Below the pieces are notes generated by a model. It saw only the letters and a list, made by a program, of their open reading frames with translations. It searched no databases and was not told the origin of the DNA. A stretch of 64,000 nucleotides of DNA from Georgenia sp. TF02-10 (GTDB lineage Bacteria; Actinomycetota; Actinomycetes; Actinomycetales; Actinomycetaceae). Positions 51,029-61,260 of the stretch are shown piece by piece; position 1 is the stretch's first letter, and each line of letters begins with the position of its first letter. The stretch lies in contig NZ_CP094289.1 in the NCBI RefSeq assembly GCF_022759505.1, positions 2,356,001-2,420,000 on the forward strand. The letters are read 5' to 3'. Both the position numbers and the translations under genes were made by a program.

Positions 51029-51285
51029 CAGCCGGGCAACGTCTCGCTCGGGCCGGACAGCAGCCGGTCCAGCAGGAGCTCACCAGCGGCACGCTCCTCT
51101 GCTGTCAGCGGTCCGGCCTCGGCCTCCCACTCGGCCACGCCGCGCAGACCCTCACGCAGCAGCAGCTGACGCTCGGCCGCGAGCGACAGCCACGCGGAGA
51201 AGGAGATCCCGTCCTCACGGGCGGCGTGGTCGACTCGCTCGGCCACCTGGTCGTCGAGCGAGACGGATCGCTTCGTGACCCTCAT
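51028..51285 (-). CDS. Ribbon-helix-helix antitoxin (CopG-like)
   Basis: 85 residues. MRVTKRSVSLDDQVAERVDH is the beta strand and first helix; GISFSAWLSLAAERQLLLRE is the second helix. The acidic C-terminal tail (GPLTAEERAAGELLLDRLL) would bind the toxin. Gene order and 1-bp overlap are those of a VapBC-type operon. The palindrome TGGTAATACCA (51293-51303) just upstream is the likely autoregulatory operator. Confidence 0.88.
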   Translation of the reverse strand: MRVTKRSVSLDDQVAERVDHAAREDGISFSAWLSLAAERQLLLREGLRGVAEWEAEAGPLTAEERAAGELLLDRLLSGPSETLPG

Positions 51286-51292
51286 CCCCTGA

Positions 51293-51303
51293 TGGTAATA
51301 CCA
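51293..51303. promoter_or_regulatory. Antitoxin operator palindrome TGGTAATACCA
   Basis: An 11-bp perfect palindrome 7 bp before the antitoxin start, placed as expected for ribbon-helix-helix autoregulation. Confidence 0.55.
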
Positions 51304-51590
51304 CCGGTGCTACCCCGGCTGCCTCGCGGGTCGGCCTTCTCGCCGGGCACAATCGGCGCGCTGTCTCGAGGACATGCAGCGTGAGCACGACGGGGGGTAG
51401 TCCTCGGCCTCGACGACGACCGAGAGGCCCTGCGCAGGACGTACGCATGACTGCCTCCGCCCGTCCGTCGGACGTCGTCGCGCGCTCGCCGCCTCGGGGG
51501 CTCGGTCACTCCGCCACTCCGCCCGGTAGCTGCCGTCCGCGGCTCGCACAGCGCCGACCGCGGCTCGGCCGCGATGTCGGTGGCCGGTCC

Positions 51591-51768
51591 TATCGTCGAT
51601 GACATGGACGGGCAGGACCAGCACGACGCCGCCGACGGCGGCAGTGCGGCGGCGATGTCAGTGGTCGGTCCTACCGTCGGGGACATGGACGGGCAGCCCC
51701 AGCACAACGACACCGCCGCCGACGGCGGCCGGGCGGCGATGTCAGTGGTCGGTCCTACCGTCGGGGGT
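51591..51768 (+). promoter_or_regulatory. Triplicated leaderless promoter/start of the HNH-DUF222 gene
   Basis: Three tandem copies (spacing 81 and 84 bp) of a block reading GGTCCTA(T/C)CGTCG...ATGGACG. Each has a -10 box (TATCGT 51591, TACCGT 51672, TACCGT 51756) exactly 7 nt before an in-frame ATG (51604, 51685, 51769). The interval 51304-51590 before it holds no gene that I can support. Confidence 0.7.
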
Positions 51769-53583
51769 ATGGACGGTGAGGGCGCGGAGGTGACCGGGGA
51801 GGGTTCGCCGGTCTCGGTCCGGGTGGTCAACGACGCCGCCGTGGGCATGTTCGTGGCGGTGACGGTGCTGTGGTCCGCGGTCGCCACCGCCGAGGCCCGG
51901 CTGGCGATGGAGATGGCCGAGGAGGTCGGCGCCGCGCTCGCCGCTGCCGGCGTGGCCGACCCCGCGGAAGCGCAGATCACCGCTGCCCCCGCCGGCGATG
52001 AGGTTCCGGCTCCCGCCAGCGATCAGGTTCCGTCCCCCACCCCCACCGGTGATGACGTCCCGGCCCCCGCCTCCGCCGGCGACGAGGCCGGTGGGCGAGA
52101 GCCGGCGGTGCAGGCCGCCCAGGCCGGCGAGGGACAGTACGCCCATACCGCCGCGGGGAAGAGCGCGCCGGCCGCCGGGCAGGACGACGCAGACGCAAAC
52201 GCAAACGCCGACGGCGACGGCGCTGATGACGCTGACGGCGGCGACGGTGCTGGTGCCGGTGGTGCTGGGTCTTCGGTGCGGGGGGTGTTCTCGGCGGCGG
52301 CGGTGGCGTTGGAGCGGACCGTTCCCGGGCCTGGGCTGGCTCGGACGCTGGCCGGGGCGAGCCTGGCCGATGCGGATGACGCCACGGTGGTGGAGATGAT
52401 CGCCGGGTGGGAGCGGCTGGCCGCCTGGGTGACCTCCCAGCAGGCAAGGGCGGTGGCCGAGCTGCACGCCCGCCGCAACCGGGGCCGGCCGGGCAGCAGC
52501 ATCAGGCACCGGGGCGTGGTCTTCGAGGTGGAGGCCCGCCTGCACACCACCCAGTACGCCGCCGAGTCCAAGGTCGGCCTGGCCCTGACCCTGGAGAGCT
52601 TCCCGGCCGTGGCCGACGCCCTCACCCGCGGTGAGATCGACGCGCGCAAGGCCGAGGTGCTCTGCACCGCCGAGCCCGGCCTGCCCGACGCCGACCGCCG
52701 CCAGGTCCACCGCCGGGTGCTGCCCGGCGCCGGGGACATGACCGCCCCTCAGCTGCGTGAGGAGATCCGCCGGGCCGCGCTGGAGGCCGACGTCGCCGCC
52801 GCCGAGCGGCGGCACCAGGCGGCCTACGCCAAGCGCCGGGTGATGGTCGAGCCGGCCGATGACACCATGAGCTGGGTCAGCGCCTACCTGCGCGCGGACA
52901 ACGCCGAGGTGGTCCGGGTGGCCCTGGACGCCCTCGCCGCGGCCGCCAAGGCCCCCGGGGAGACTCGCACCCTGGACCAGCGCCGCGCCGACGCCCTCAC
53001 CGACGTCTTCACCGGCATTCTCAACACCGGCACCAGCCCCGCCGGCATCCCCCTGCCCACCCAGCACGGCCGCCGCCCACACCTGCAGGTCACCGTCGCC
53101 GCCGGCACCCTCCTCGGCCTGGACGACCAGGTCGCCGAGCTCGCCGGGTACGGGCCCATCCCGGCCGACCTGGCCCGGCAGATCGCCCAGGACGCCACCT
53201 GGCGGGCGCTGTTCACCGACGCCGCCACCGGGGAGTTCCTCGCCCTGGGCACCAAGACCTACCGGCCCGGGGCGGACCTGACCCGCACCATCATCGCCCG
53301 CGACGTGACCTGTACCTTCACCGGCTGCCGGATCCCGGCCGGGCGCTGCCAGATCGACCACATCATCGCCTTCAACCATGCGATGGCGGACCTGCTCGAG
53401 CAGACCACGAGGGAGAACCTCCACGCCGGTTGCACCGGCCACCACGAGGCCAAGACCTCCGGGGGGTGGTCCGTCTCCCGCGACCCCACCACCGGCGTCA
53501 TCACCTGGACCGCCCCCACCGGCCACCGCTACCCCCGCCAGCCCGTCCGGCCCCCCGGCCCCTGGCGCAACCAGCCTCACTAG
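51604..53583 (+). CDS. DUF222 and HNH endonuclease domain protein (13E12 family-like)
   Basis: 659 residues from ATG 51604; ATG 51685 and 51769 are equally well-placed starts (see the triplicated promoter). The region to about residue 210 is Ala/Asp/Pro-rich low complexity. DUF222 follows (about 220-450: MIAGWERLAAWVTSQQARAV, RGEIDARKAEVLCTAEPGLP). The C-terminal HNH domain has CTFTGCRIPAGRCQIDHIIA, FNHA and NLHAGCTGHHEAKTSGGWSV with the zinc cysteines and catalytic His. Members are abundant in actinobacteria; the biological role is unclear. Confidence 0.9.
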   Translation: MDGQDQHDAADGGSAAAMSVVGPTVGDMDGQPQHNDTAADGGRAAMSVVGPTVGGMDGEGAEVTGEGSPVSVRVVNDAAVGMFVAVTVLWSAVATAEARLAMEMAEEVGAALAAAGVADPAEAQITAAPAGDEVPAPASDQVPSPTPTGDDVPAPASAGDEAGGREPAVQAAQAGEGQYAHTAAGKSAPAAGQDDADANANADGDGADDADGGDGAGAGGAGSSVRGVFSAAAVALERTVPGPGLARTLAGASLADADDATVVEMIAGWERLAAWVTSQQARAVAELHARRNRGRPGSSIRHRGVVFEVEARLHTTQYAAESKVGLALTLESFPAVADALTRGEIDARKAEVLCTAEPGLPDADRRQVHRRVLPGAGDMTAPQLREEIRRAALEADVAAAERRHQAAYAKRRVMVEPADDTMSWVSAYLRADNAEVVRVALDALAAAAKAPGETRTLDQRRADALTDVFTGILNTGTSPAGIPLPTQHGRRPHLQVTVAAGTLLGLDDQVAELAGYGPIPADLARQIAQDATWRALFTDAATGEFLALGTKTYRPGADLTRTIIARDVTCTFTGCRIPAGRCQIDHIIAFNHAMADLLEQTTRENLHAGCTGHHEAKTSGGWSVSRDPTTGVITWTAPTGHRYPRQPVRPPGPWRNQPH

Positions 53584-53819
53584 CCCGACCAGGGCGGCCC
53601 CGACCCCTACGGCCCCGACCAACCCATCCCCTTCTGAGCCGCACCAGGCTGGCCGACCGTCGCGACTTCGGCCGCCCTGTAGCGCCGCCGGCACCGCTCG
53701 ACGGTCGATCGTGGACAGCCGTCCCCACGTCCGGCGAACCGGCACCCCCGAAGGGCCCACGATAGAACGGGTTGCGCCGCGGGCCTGGTCCCGCCGTGGG
53801 CCCTTCCGTCGGCTCCTGT

Positions 53820-54464
53820 TCACCCCGCTCCGGTCTCGGGGGTGACCGGTTGCCTGAGGATGGTGCGCCGTCTCTCGGGAGGAACCCGGCGAAAATCGCT
53901 GAGGTAGATCTCGTGGTGCTTGCCGACCATGCGCCACCCATGGCCGGGAATGAACTCCTGATGCAGCTTCGCGAGCAGGTTGGCTTCGTCGTCGAAGGAA
54001 CCGACGTGCAGCGCCTGCACACAACGGCCCTCGGACAGGGGCGCCAGGCGGACGTCATCGAGACGCGCTGGCCGGCGCTGCGTCCCGGTTTCCTCCACCG
54101 CGTCCGTGTACATGTCCCTGCCCAGCCAGCCCGGCACCATGAGCATCAGCGTCCAGTCCCACCGCGACTTGTCCCGCGCCGCCGTGAAGGAGTCCATGTC
54201 CTTCGCCCACCACAGGCCTTCCAGGGGCGGGACGACGTAGTCGCGCCCGAGCTCTCGCTTGCTGGCGAACTTGAGCGTGAAGGCAACCGGGTAGAGTGTC
54301 TCGACCGCCTCGGCGAAGGCCGGCGAGGTGTTGGGATCGCCGTGGCCGTCGATCATCAGGTACTGCATGTCGGGCACGTCCAGGACGCGGAACCGGTCCC
54401 GTTGCGCCTGGTAGGCATCGAGAGTCTTCTTGAAGTCGGTCTTGCCGGTCATCGGGCTGGTCAT
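53820..54464 (-). CDS. GyrI-like small-molecule-binding domain protein
   Basis: 214 residues. FKKTLDAYQAQRDRFRVLDV, PDMQYLMIDGHGDPN, AVETLYPVAFTLKFASKREL, DYVVPPLEGLWWAKDMDSF and CVQALHVGSFDDEANLLAKL, then KHHEIYLSDFRRVPPERRRT match stand-alone GyrI-like proteins. These bind or hydrolyse small cyclic compounds. AGGTG precedes ATG 54464; ATG 54452 is an alternative. Likely cytoplasmic. Confidence 0.88.
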   Translation of the reverse strand: MTSPMTGKTDFKKTLDAYQAQRDRFRVLDVPDMQYLMIDGHGDPNTSPAFAEAVETLYPVAFTLKFASKRELGRDYVVPPLEGLWWAKDMDSFTAARDKSRWDWTLMLMVPGWLGRDMYTDAVEETGTQRRPARLDDVRLAPLSEGRCVQALHVGSFDDEANLLAKLHQEFIPGHGWRMVGKHHEIYLSDFRRVPPERRRTILRQPVTPETGAG

Positions 54465-54770
54465 CGGGCACCTGGACTCGACTGGCGAGCAGACGGGGGA
54501 AGCGCCGACGCTAGGCCAGTCCCAGGGGTTCGGGCAAGGTCGACCGGCGAGCGCAGTCAGCCGCAGCCGGGGCAGGTAGGCAGCGCGGGCGCTGCGGCCA
54601 CTGCCCGGCGGTCCAGCAGGGCAGTGGCCGCGGGCGAGGGCACCGAAGCCGATCAAGGTCGGACACCCTCGGAGTCGGAGTCGGAGTCGGAGTCGGTGCA
54701 CTGCACCGTGGTCGCAGTGCCGGCGATGCACCGGTCGATCGACGGCGACCACGAGCCGCGTGAGCACCTC
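54465..54770. other. Gene-free stretch with hexamer repeat and palindrome
   Basis: 306 bp with no supported gene. It contains four GGAGTC hexamers (54671-54694) followed directly by the palindrome GGTGCACTGCACC (54695-54707), upstream of the GyrI-like gene. Confidence 0.6.
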
Positions 54771-55505
54771 TCACCGTTCAGACAGCGCAGGACGGTCCAG
54801 CTCGGTGGTCTGTCCTGCGGAACGACGAAGGCCCTCCTTGAGCCCGAACCAGCCCACGCAGACGACGAGCGCGACCTGCAACAGGTAGCTCGCGATCACC
54901 GCCCAGCGGCCGAGCGCGTCGACCGGAAGGCCGACGAACACGACGATGTAGACGACTCCGACGACCACGACCCACCGGGGCAGCGCTCGCGAGAGGAACG
55001 CGCACACGAGTGCGGCCAGCATCGCGACGGCGATGGCGAGCTGGGTGGCGATGATGGTCGGCACCAGTACGTGGATGCCCTCGTTCAGCATGTCGAACCG
55101 AGCGCGGGCGTCCGGTTCGGGGTCGGTCAGCGCGAGGGCGAACGGCAGGGCCTCGGCGGTGACCACGAGCGCGAACAGGATGCCGGCGGTGCCCGCGAGG
55201 AACCCAGCCGCGACGGTCACCGGGGCGGTCCGACCGCGCGCGAGCAGCACGAGGAAGATTGCGGTCGCGACCCACGACACCGCGTAGCCCGGTCCGTTCA
55301 GGTACAGGTTCAGCGGCCAGTAGGTCTCGCCGAGCAGCTGCACGTCGTCGTAGGAGAGCGAGCCGTCGAACGGCGGTTCGAGGGTCGTTGCGATCGTGCG
55401 TGCCGTCAGCGCGACGAGCAGGACGACGAACAGAGCGATCAGCGCAGCGCGCATCGCGTGGTGCGAGGTGCCGACCGCGACGCGGGCGGGGGCAAGGCGA
55501 GACAT
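54771..55505 (-). CDS. Integral membrane protein of unknown function
   Basis: 244 residues from ATG 55505, with GGAGG seven bases upstream. About six hydrophobic segments, for example ALIALFVVLLVALTARTIAT, SWVATAIFLVLLARG, AAGFLAGTAGILFALVVTAE and WVVVVGVVYIVVFVGLPVDA. An extracytoplasmic loop includes LEPPFDGSLSYDDVQLLGET. Family not recognised. It lies 104 bp downstream of the LuxR gene in the same direction and may be in its regulon. Confidence 0.75.
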   Translation of the reverse strand: MSRLAPARVAVGTSHHAMRAALIALFVVLLVALTARTIATTLEPPFDGSLSYDDVQLLGETYWPLNLYLNGPGYAVSWVATAIFLVLLARGRTAPVTVAAGFLAGTAGILFALVVTAEALPFALALTDPEPDARARFDMLNEGIHVLVPTIIATQLAIAVAMLAALVCAFLSRALPRWVVVVGVVYIVVFVGLPVDALGRWAVIASYLLQVALVVCVGWFGLKEGLRRSAGQTTELDRPALSER

Positions 55506-55609
55506 GGGTACCTCCGGGGATCCGTGGGTGCCACGTGGCACCGGAGGCCAACGTTTGCCCCGTCACCGTCCTCGCCGCATCGGTGTTTTCACCTATCTGG
55601 CGTCGCGGC

Positions 55610-57004
55610 TCACGTGCTGCGGGGTCCGTCGGCGACGGCGACACGGTCCAGCCAGATCCTGGCGGCGCGCACACGGCGATTGGCTGCCGAGTCACGCTCG
55701 AGCCCGAGCTTGGTGAAGATCGACCTCAGGTGCGCGTCGACCGTGCGCTCCGACACCACGAGCGCCGCCGCGATGCCCGCGTTGCTCGCTCCCTCGGCGA
55801 GCAGCGCCAGCACCTCGTTCTCCCGGGGGGTCAGCGCGGTCAGCGCGACCTCTGCGCGGTCCTTGTTGTTCCCTGAGGTCGGCGCAGCGGCGGGCGCCGG
55901 CCTGACAGGTACCTCGGACGGACCGCCGCCGGTATCCGTCTCCGCGTGGTCGACCACCGCTCGGTCGGTCACCAGCGCACGCCCGAGCGACCCGGCACCA
56001 ACCCACGCGGCGGCAGCCGCGGCGAGCGTCAGTGCGGCGATCAGGAGCGCGACCGCCGTCGGCGCGAGGTGGAGGGAGGGCGCCGCGATCAGCGTCCCCC
56101 CGGCGGCGACGACAAGCGCACCGGCCGCGAGCACGACCCCCCGGACGACGGCGGCCGTTCGCCGCGTGCTCACTGCGCCGCGCGCCGCGAGCACGGCGCA
56201 CGCCGAGGACATCGCGGTTCCCGCGCCCAGCGCGACGAGGAACGCGACGGAGCCGAGTGCCGGGTCCACCGCCCCCGGTTCGCGGGCGACGGCGAGCAGC
56301 AGGCAGAAGGCGATGACGAGCGGGGCTGCCGTCGCACCCGCCGCGGCGACGCCGAGGTGGGCGCGGGCGCTGCCGCGCGACGTCAGAGCGGCCCGCCACA
56401 GTGCGATGGGGATCAGCAGGGTCGCGCCCGCGCCGGCGATGGTCGCAGCATCCCCGAGCCCGGAGAGTCGCGTGCGCCAGGCCTCGGGGGCGATCGTGGG
56501 AAGGCCGGCGAACGGGTCACCAGGGACGCTGAGCAGGAGATTCGCCAGGGCACTGACGCACACCACGCTGACGAGCACGACGTGCGTCCAGGGCGTGCCC
56601 GGGCCACGCACCGCCGCCGAGGCCGTCAGCTGCATGAGCGCTACCGGGGGAATCCACGCGGTGTTCCAGACTGCTACGGCAGCTGTCGCGGCTGGACTCG
56701 CCGTCGCAGACAGGAGGACCGCCGCCACGGCGCAGGCGAGGTAGGCCACGAGCGACCACGCCAGCCAGCCGCTCGCTCTCGCCGCAACCGGCGAGAGGTC
56801 GGTGAGCCGGGCATGCGCGACGGCGGCGAGGATGGCGCCCGCCGCGAGCGCGCAGGCTCCCACCGGATCGGTCGCGAAGCCCTGGTCCCCCGCCATCGGC
56901 AGCCCGATGAGTACGACGGCGCAGGCCGTGCCCGCGACCGCGCCGACCTGCGGGCCCGACCACCGGGGCCGCGGCAGCGGCGCCCGCGTGGCCATTTCGT
57001 TCAC
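55610..57004 (-). CDS. Membrane-bound LuxR-type transcriptional regulator
   Basis: 464 residues from GTG 57004 (GCGGA upstream; ATG 56995 is an alternative). Residues about 20-365 form roughly ten transmembrane segments. A Pro/Ala linker follows, then a C-terminal LuxR helix-turn-helix LTALTPRENEVLALLAEGAS, VSERTVDAHLRSIFTKLGLE. There is no receiver or kinase domain, so it probably senses a membrane or extracellular signal directly. Typical length for this architecture in actinobacteria. Confidence 0.88.
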   Translation of the reverse strand: MNEMATRAPLPRPRWSGPQVGAVAGTACAVVLIGLPMAGDQGFATDPVGACALAAGAILAAVAHARLTDLSPVAARASGWLAWSLVAYLACAVAAVLLSATASPAATAAVAVWNTAWIPPVALMQLTASAAVRGPGTPWTHVVLVSVVCVSALANLLLSVPGDPFAGLPTIAPEAWRTRLSGLGDAATIAGAGATLLIPIALWRAALTSRGSARAHLGVAAAGATAAPLVIAFCLLLAVAREPGAVDPALGSVAFLVALGAGTAMSSACAVLAARGAVSTRRTAAVVRGVVLAAGALVVAAGGTLIAAPSLHLAPTAVALLIAALTLAAAAAAWVGAGSLGRALVTDRAVVDHAETDTGGGPSEVPVRPAPAAAPTSGNNKDRAEVALTALTPRENEVLALLAEGASNAGIAAALVVSERTVDAHLRSIFTKLGLERDSAANRRVRAARIWLDRVAVADGPRST

Positions 57005-57150
57005 GACAGTTCCGCCCGCTCGTGGGCTTGCACGACGTTCGACGTACCGTCGAATGATGGATCCGTGCCCCTGGGCTCCGCCACACGAGCATGCTGCGGA
57101 CGGCAGGACTCGAACCGGCGATGTCGCGGGCTTGGACAACGACCTCCTGG

Positions 57151-57224
57151 TGGGCCCGGCCGGTCTCGAACCGACGACCTCCGCGGTGTAAGCGCGGCGC
57201 TCTACCCAGCTGAGCTACAGGCCC
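57151..57224 (-). tRNA. tRNA-Val (anticodon TAC)
   Basis: 74 nt. The acceptor GGGCCTG pairs with CGGGCCC. The anticodon arm GCGCTTACACCGC gives anticodon TAC, and the T arm is TCGGTTCGAGACCGG-type. CCA is not fully encoded. All arms fold. Confidence 0.93.
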
Positions 57225-57513
57225 GTGCGCCGCGGCGCGCGGGACAGCCTAGTGCGTCGACGCTCGCGGCCGGCCGTCTGACGAGCAGGATCGCGCGGCG
57301 AGGCACCCGCACCGACGTCATCGCGGCGGCGAGGCACCGCATCGACGTCATCGCGCGCCGATGCATCGGCGACCAACGCCATCGCGCGGCGATGCACCCG
57401 CAACAACGCCGTCGCGGCGTTGCGACGGCGACCAGCATCGTCGGGACGGCGCCAGCCGCGACGAGCGGGCCGGATGGGGGCACCGGCGACGACGCCGCCG
57501 GCGCCGCCGGCCG
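57225..57513. other. Gene-free stretch with degenerate repeats
   Basis: About 290 bp containing imperfect repeats of CATCGCGCGGCGATGCACC with a period near 30 bp (57290-57430). No gene supported. Confidence 0.6.
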
Positions 57514-57933
57514 TCACCGCTGCCGGCTGCGGGCGGCGATCCGGATCCCGGACCACCCGGGGGCGGCGGCCACCACCGAGGTGGCGTGCATGCCGGCCGT
57601 GCGGGCGGCCTCCTCGATGTCGGCCGGGCGCACGTGCCCCGGCCGGCCCGGCTTGGGGGTCAGCACCCAGATCAGGCCGCCGTCGTCGAGGTTCGCCTGG
57701 GCGTCGACGAGGAGGTCGGTGAGGTCCTCCTCCGCCGCGTCGTCCTCCCGCCACCAGATGAGCGTGCCGTCGCAGACGTCGCCGTAGTCCTCGCCCACGA
57801 GCGGCGCGCCGGTGGCCTCGGCCACCGCTTCGCGCACCGCCGGGTCGACGTCGTCGTCGTACCCGAACTCCTGGATCACCTGGCCGGTGGTGAAGCCAAA
57901 ACCGCTCGCCACCGTGCCCGCGCTGCCTGCCAC
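57514..57933 (-). CDS. DUF3052 family protein
   Basis: 139 residues from GTG 57933, with CAGGAG four bases upstream. FGFTTGQVIQEFGYDDDVDP, TLIWWREDDAAEEDLTDLLV, GGLIWVLTPKPGRPGHVRPA and a C-terminal GWSGIRIAARS match actinobacterial DUF3052 proteins, which are commonly found divergent from aceE as here. The fold resembles a small methyltransferase-like domain. Function unknown. Confidence 0.9.
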   Translation of the reverse strand: MAGSAGTVASGFGFTTGQVIQEFGYDDDVDPAVREAVAEATGAPLVGEDYGDVCDGTLIWWREDDAAEEDLTDLLVDAQANLDDGGLIWVLTPKPGRPGHVRPADIEEAARTAGMHATSVVAAAPGWSGIRIAARSRQR

Positions 57934-58209
57934 GTCACTCCTGCCTCTCCTGGGGCACGCCCCGTCCGTGACCGGCCGGGGGCTCCCGGGTCCGGCACTG
58001 TGCGCTTACCCCACCGCACCGGCGCCCCCGGGTGCAAGCCCGGCCCCCTCGCCGTCGGTGGGCGGGTACGTTGTCGGGAGAGTCACAAGCCACCGGCCGG
58101 TCCGTGCTCGCGTCGGGGATGGTCAAGGGATGACAATGGTCCCGCCCGACGAAGGTACGGCACCGCCAGCGTCGTCACCGTCGACGCCTGATTGCGAGAA
58201 GAGGGAAGC

Positions 58210-60945
58210 GTGAGTTCACGAGACAGCTCCACGCCGCTGATCAACGGCCTGCTCAGCCAGGTCGGCGACATCGACGCCGAGGAGACCCAGGAGTGGCTGG
58301 ACTCCTTCGACGGGCTCATCGAGGAGCGGGGCGGCCCGCGGGCCCGGTACATCATGCTCAACCTGCTCAAGCGGGCCCGGGAGCGCAGCATCGCCATCCC
58401 CACCAGCCTGAACACGCCGTACGTGAACACGATCGGCGTGCACGAGGAGCCCTACTTCCCGGGTGACGAGGCCGCGGAGCGCAAGTACCGCGGCTGGATC
58501 CGGTGGAACGCCGCCGTGATGGTCACCCGGGCGCAGCGGCCCGGGGTCAGCGTCGGCGGCCACATCTCCACCTACGCCTCGGTGGCCACGCTGTACGAGG
58601 TGGGCATGAACCACTTCTTCCGGGGCAAGGACCACCCGGGCGGCGGGGACCAGGTGTTCTTCCAGGGCCACGCCGCGCCCGGCAACTACGCCCGCGCCTA
58701 CCTCGAGGGCCGCCTGAGCGAGGAGGACCTCGACGGCTTCCGCCAGGAGTACTCCTCCCCGCACGGCATTCCCTCCTACCCCCACCCCCGGCGCATGCCG
58801 GAGTTCTGGGAGTTCCCCACCGTCTCCATGGGCCTGGGCCCGGCGCAGGCGATCTACCAGGCCTGGGTGAACAAGTACCTGCACGAGCGGGGGATCAAGG
58901 ACACCTCCGAGCAGCACGTGTGGGCCTTCCTCGGCGACGGCGAGATGGACGAGCCGGAGTCGCGCGGGATGCTGCAGCACGCCGTGCAGCAGAACCTGGA
59001 CAACCTCACCTTCGTCGTCAACTGCAACCTGCAGCGGCTGGACGGCCCGGTGCGCGGCAACGGCAAGATCATCCAGGAGCTGGAGGCGTTCTTCCGGGGC
59101 GCCGGCTGGAACGTCATCAAGGTCATCTGGGGCCGGGAGTGGGACCCGCTGCTCAACGCGGACAAGGACCGCGCCCTGGTCAACCTGATGAACAACACCC
59201 CGGACGGGGACTACCAGACGTACAAGGCGAACGACGGCGCCTACGTGCGTGAGCACTTCTTCGGCCGCGACCCGCGGACCAAGGAGCTCGTCCGGAACAT
59301 GAGCGACGACGAGATCTGGGCGCTCAAGCGCGGCGGGCACGACTACCGCAAGCTCTACGCCGCCTACAAGGCGGCCCAGGAGCACACCGGCCAGCCGACG
59401 GTCGTGCTCGCGCACACCGTCAAGGGCTACGGCCTGGGCCCGAGCTTCGCGGGGCGCAACGCCACGCACCAGATGAAGAAGATGAAGACCACGGACCTGA
59501 AGATGCTGCGGGACTCCCTGCGCATCCCGATCCCGGACGAGCGGCTCGAGGACCCCTACAGCGCCCCGTACTACCGCCCCGACGACTCCGACGAGACGCT
59601 GCAGTACATGCTGGAGCGGCGCCGGGCCCTCGGCGGCTTCCTGCCCGAGCGGCGGGACCCGCACAAGACCCTGACCCTGCCGGACGACAAGCCGTACCAG
59701 ATCCTCGCCAAGGGCTCCGGGCACCAGGAGGTCGCCACCACCATGGCGTTCGTCCGGCTGCTCAAGGAGCTGATGAAGGACAAGGAGATCGGCCGGCGGA
59801 TCGTGCCGATCATCCCCGACGAGGCGCGCACGTTCGGCCTGGACGCCATCTTCCCCACCGCGAAGATCTTCAACGTCAAGGGCCAGAACTACACCTCGGT
59901 CGACCACGACCTGATGCTCAGCTACAAGGAGTCCGAGCAGGGGCAGATCCTGCACACCGGCATCAACGAGGCCGGCTCGGCGGCCGCGATGCAGGTCGTC
60001 GGCACGAGCTACGCCGTCCACGGCGAGCCGATGATCCCGGTCTACATCTTCTACTCGATGTTCGGGTTCCAGCGCACCGGCGACCAGCTCTGGGCCGCCG
60101 GCGACCAGCTCGCCCGCGGGTTCATCATCGGCGCCACGGCCGGGCGCACCACGCTGGCCGGGGAGGGCACTCAGCACATGGACGGGCACTCCCCCGTGCT
60201 CGCCTCCACCAACCCGGCGGTCGTGCACTACGACCCGGCCTACGCCTACGAGATCCGGCACATCGTCCGGGACGGCCTGCAGCGGATGTACGGGGAGGAC
60301 TCACGGGACCCCAACGTCATGTACTACCTCACGGTGTACAACGAGCCGATGCCGCAGCCGGCCGAGCCGGCCGACCTCGACGTCGACGGCGTCCTGCGGG
60401 GCATCTACCGCCTCGCCGCACCGGAGGGCGACGGGCCGCGGGCCCAGCTGCTCGCCTCGGGCGTCGGCGTGCCGTGGGCGCTGCACGCCCGGGAGCTGCT
60501 CGCCGAGGACTGGGGCGTTCGTGCCGGCGTCTGGTCGGTGACGAGCTGGTACGAGCTGCGCAAGGACGGCCTGGAGGCCGACCGGCACAACTTCCTCCAC
60601 CCCGAGCAGGAGCACCGCGAGGCGTACCTGACCACCAAGCTCCGGGACGCTGGCGGCCCGTTCGTGGCCACCAGCGACTACGAGCACCAGGTCCAGGACT
60701 CCATCCGGTCCTGGGTCCCGGGGGACTACTACACCCTCGGCGCGGACGGGTTCGGCTACTCCGACACCCGCGCCGCCGCGCGGCGCCAGCTGTTCATCGA
60801 CGCCCACTCCATGGTGGTCCGCACCCTCCAGGCGCTGGCCGACCGCGGCGAGATCGACGCGGACGTCCCGCGCCAGGCGATCGAGCGGTACGACCTGTTC
60901 AACGTCCTCGCCGGACAGTCCGGCACCGCCGGCGGCGAGTCCTGA
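58210..60945 (+). CDS. aceE: Pyruvate dehydrogenase E1 component, homodimeric type
   Basis: 911 residues, the usual length. Decarboxylates pyruvate with thiamine diphosphate in the pyruvate dehydrogenase complex. [39 protein letters not shown] (ThDP/Mg motif GDG...) , [19 protein letters not shown] and the C-terminal half [28 protein letters not shown] are all present. GTG 58210 follows GAGGGAAGC. It is monocistronic, ended by a strong terminator; E2 and E3 genes are elsewhere, as usual in actinobacteria. Confidence 0.97.
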   Translation: MSSRDSSTPLINGLLSQVGDIDAEETQEWLDSFDGLIEERGGPRARYIMLNLLKRARERSIAIPTSLNTPYVNTIGVHEEPYFPGDEAAERKYRGWIRWNAAVMVTRAQRPGVSVGGHISTYASVATLYEVGMNHFFRGKDHPGGGDQVFFQGHAAPGNYARAYLEGRLSEEDLDGFRQEYSSPHGIPSYPHPRRMPEFWEFPTVSMGLGPAQAIYQAWVNKYLHERGIKDTSEQHVWAFLGDGEMDEPESRGMLQHAVQQNLDNLTFVVNCNLQRLDGPVRGNGKIIQELEAFFRGAGWNVIKVIWGREWDPLLNADKDRALVNLMNNTPDGDYQTYKANDGAYVREHFFGRDPRTKELVRNMSDDEIWALKRGGHDYRKLYAAYKAAQEHTGQPTVVLAHTVKGYGLGPSFAGRNATHQMKKMKTTDLKMLRDSLRIPIPDERLEDPYSAPYYRPDDSDETLQYMLERRRALGGFLPERRDPHKTLTLPDDKPYQILAKGSGHQEVATTMAFVRLLKELMKDKEIGRRIVPIIPDEARTFGLDAIFPTAKIFNVKGQNYTSVDHDLMLSYKESEQGQILHTGINEAGSAAAMQVVGTSYAVHGEPMIPVYIFYSMFGFQRTGDQLWAAGDQLARGFIIGATAGRTTLAGEGTQHMDGHSPVLASTNPAVVHYDPAYAYEIRHIVRDGLQRMYGEDSRDPNVMYYLTVYNEPMPQPAEPADLDVDGVLRGIYRLAAPEGDGPRAQLLASGVGVPWALHARELLAEDWGVRAGVWSVTSWYELRKDGLEADRHNFLHPEQEHREAYLTTKLRDAGGPFVATSDYEHQVQDSIRSWVPGDYYTLGADGFGYSDTRAAARRQLFIDAHSMVVRTLQALADRGEIDADVPRQAIERYDLFNVLAGQSGTAGGES

Positions 60946-60963
60946 CCCTCCTGCCGCTCGGGC

Positions 60964-61006
60964 AGCGCTGACGGGCCCCACCCGACGGGTGGGGCCCGTC
61001 AGCGCT
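60964..61006 (+). terminator. Perfect 20-bp hairpin after aceE
   Basis: AGCGCTGACGGGCCCCACCC (60964-60983), 3-nt loop GAC, exact complement (60987-61006). It begins 18 bp after the aceE stop. No T-run, as is frequent in high-GC actinobacteria. Confidence 0.85.
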
Positions 61007-61260
61007 TGTGGCCGCGACGTCGGGCGCCGTCAGGTCGCGCCGACGACGCGGACGTGTCGGCCACCACCTGCCGGGGCATGGCCGCGGCGGTAGGCGCGCG
61101 AACGAAGCGGAAGGGTCCGAAGGGAACGTCGCGGACGCCGGGGCAAGGCGTTGGCGGGCGGGCGCCCAGGGCCAGGTCCTCCGCGGGCAGTCCGCCCAGG
61201 GCCAGGTCCCCGGCGCGCAGTCAGCCAGGGGCCACTCTTCCGCGGACAGGTTCCGCGGGC
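61007..61260. other. Intergenic stretch between convergent genes
   Basis: About 250 bp between the aceE terminator and the TPR-like gene, with two copies of GCCCAGGGCCAGGTCC (about 61167 and 61195). No gene supported. Confidence 0.55.

Noticed and set aside
58216-60261. Minus-strand frame opposite aceE
   Set aside because: Shadow of aceE; no protein-like features.
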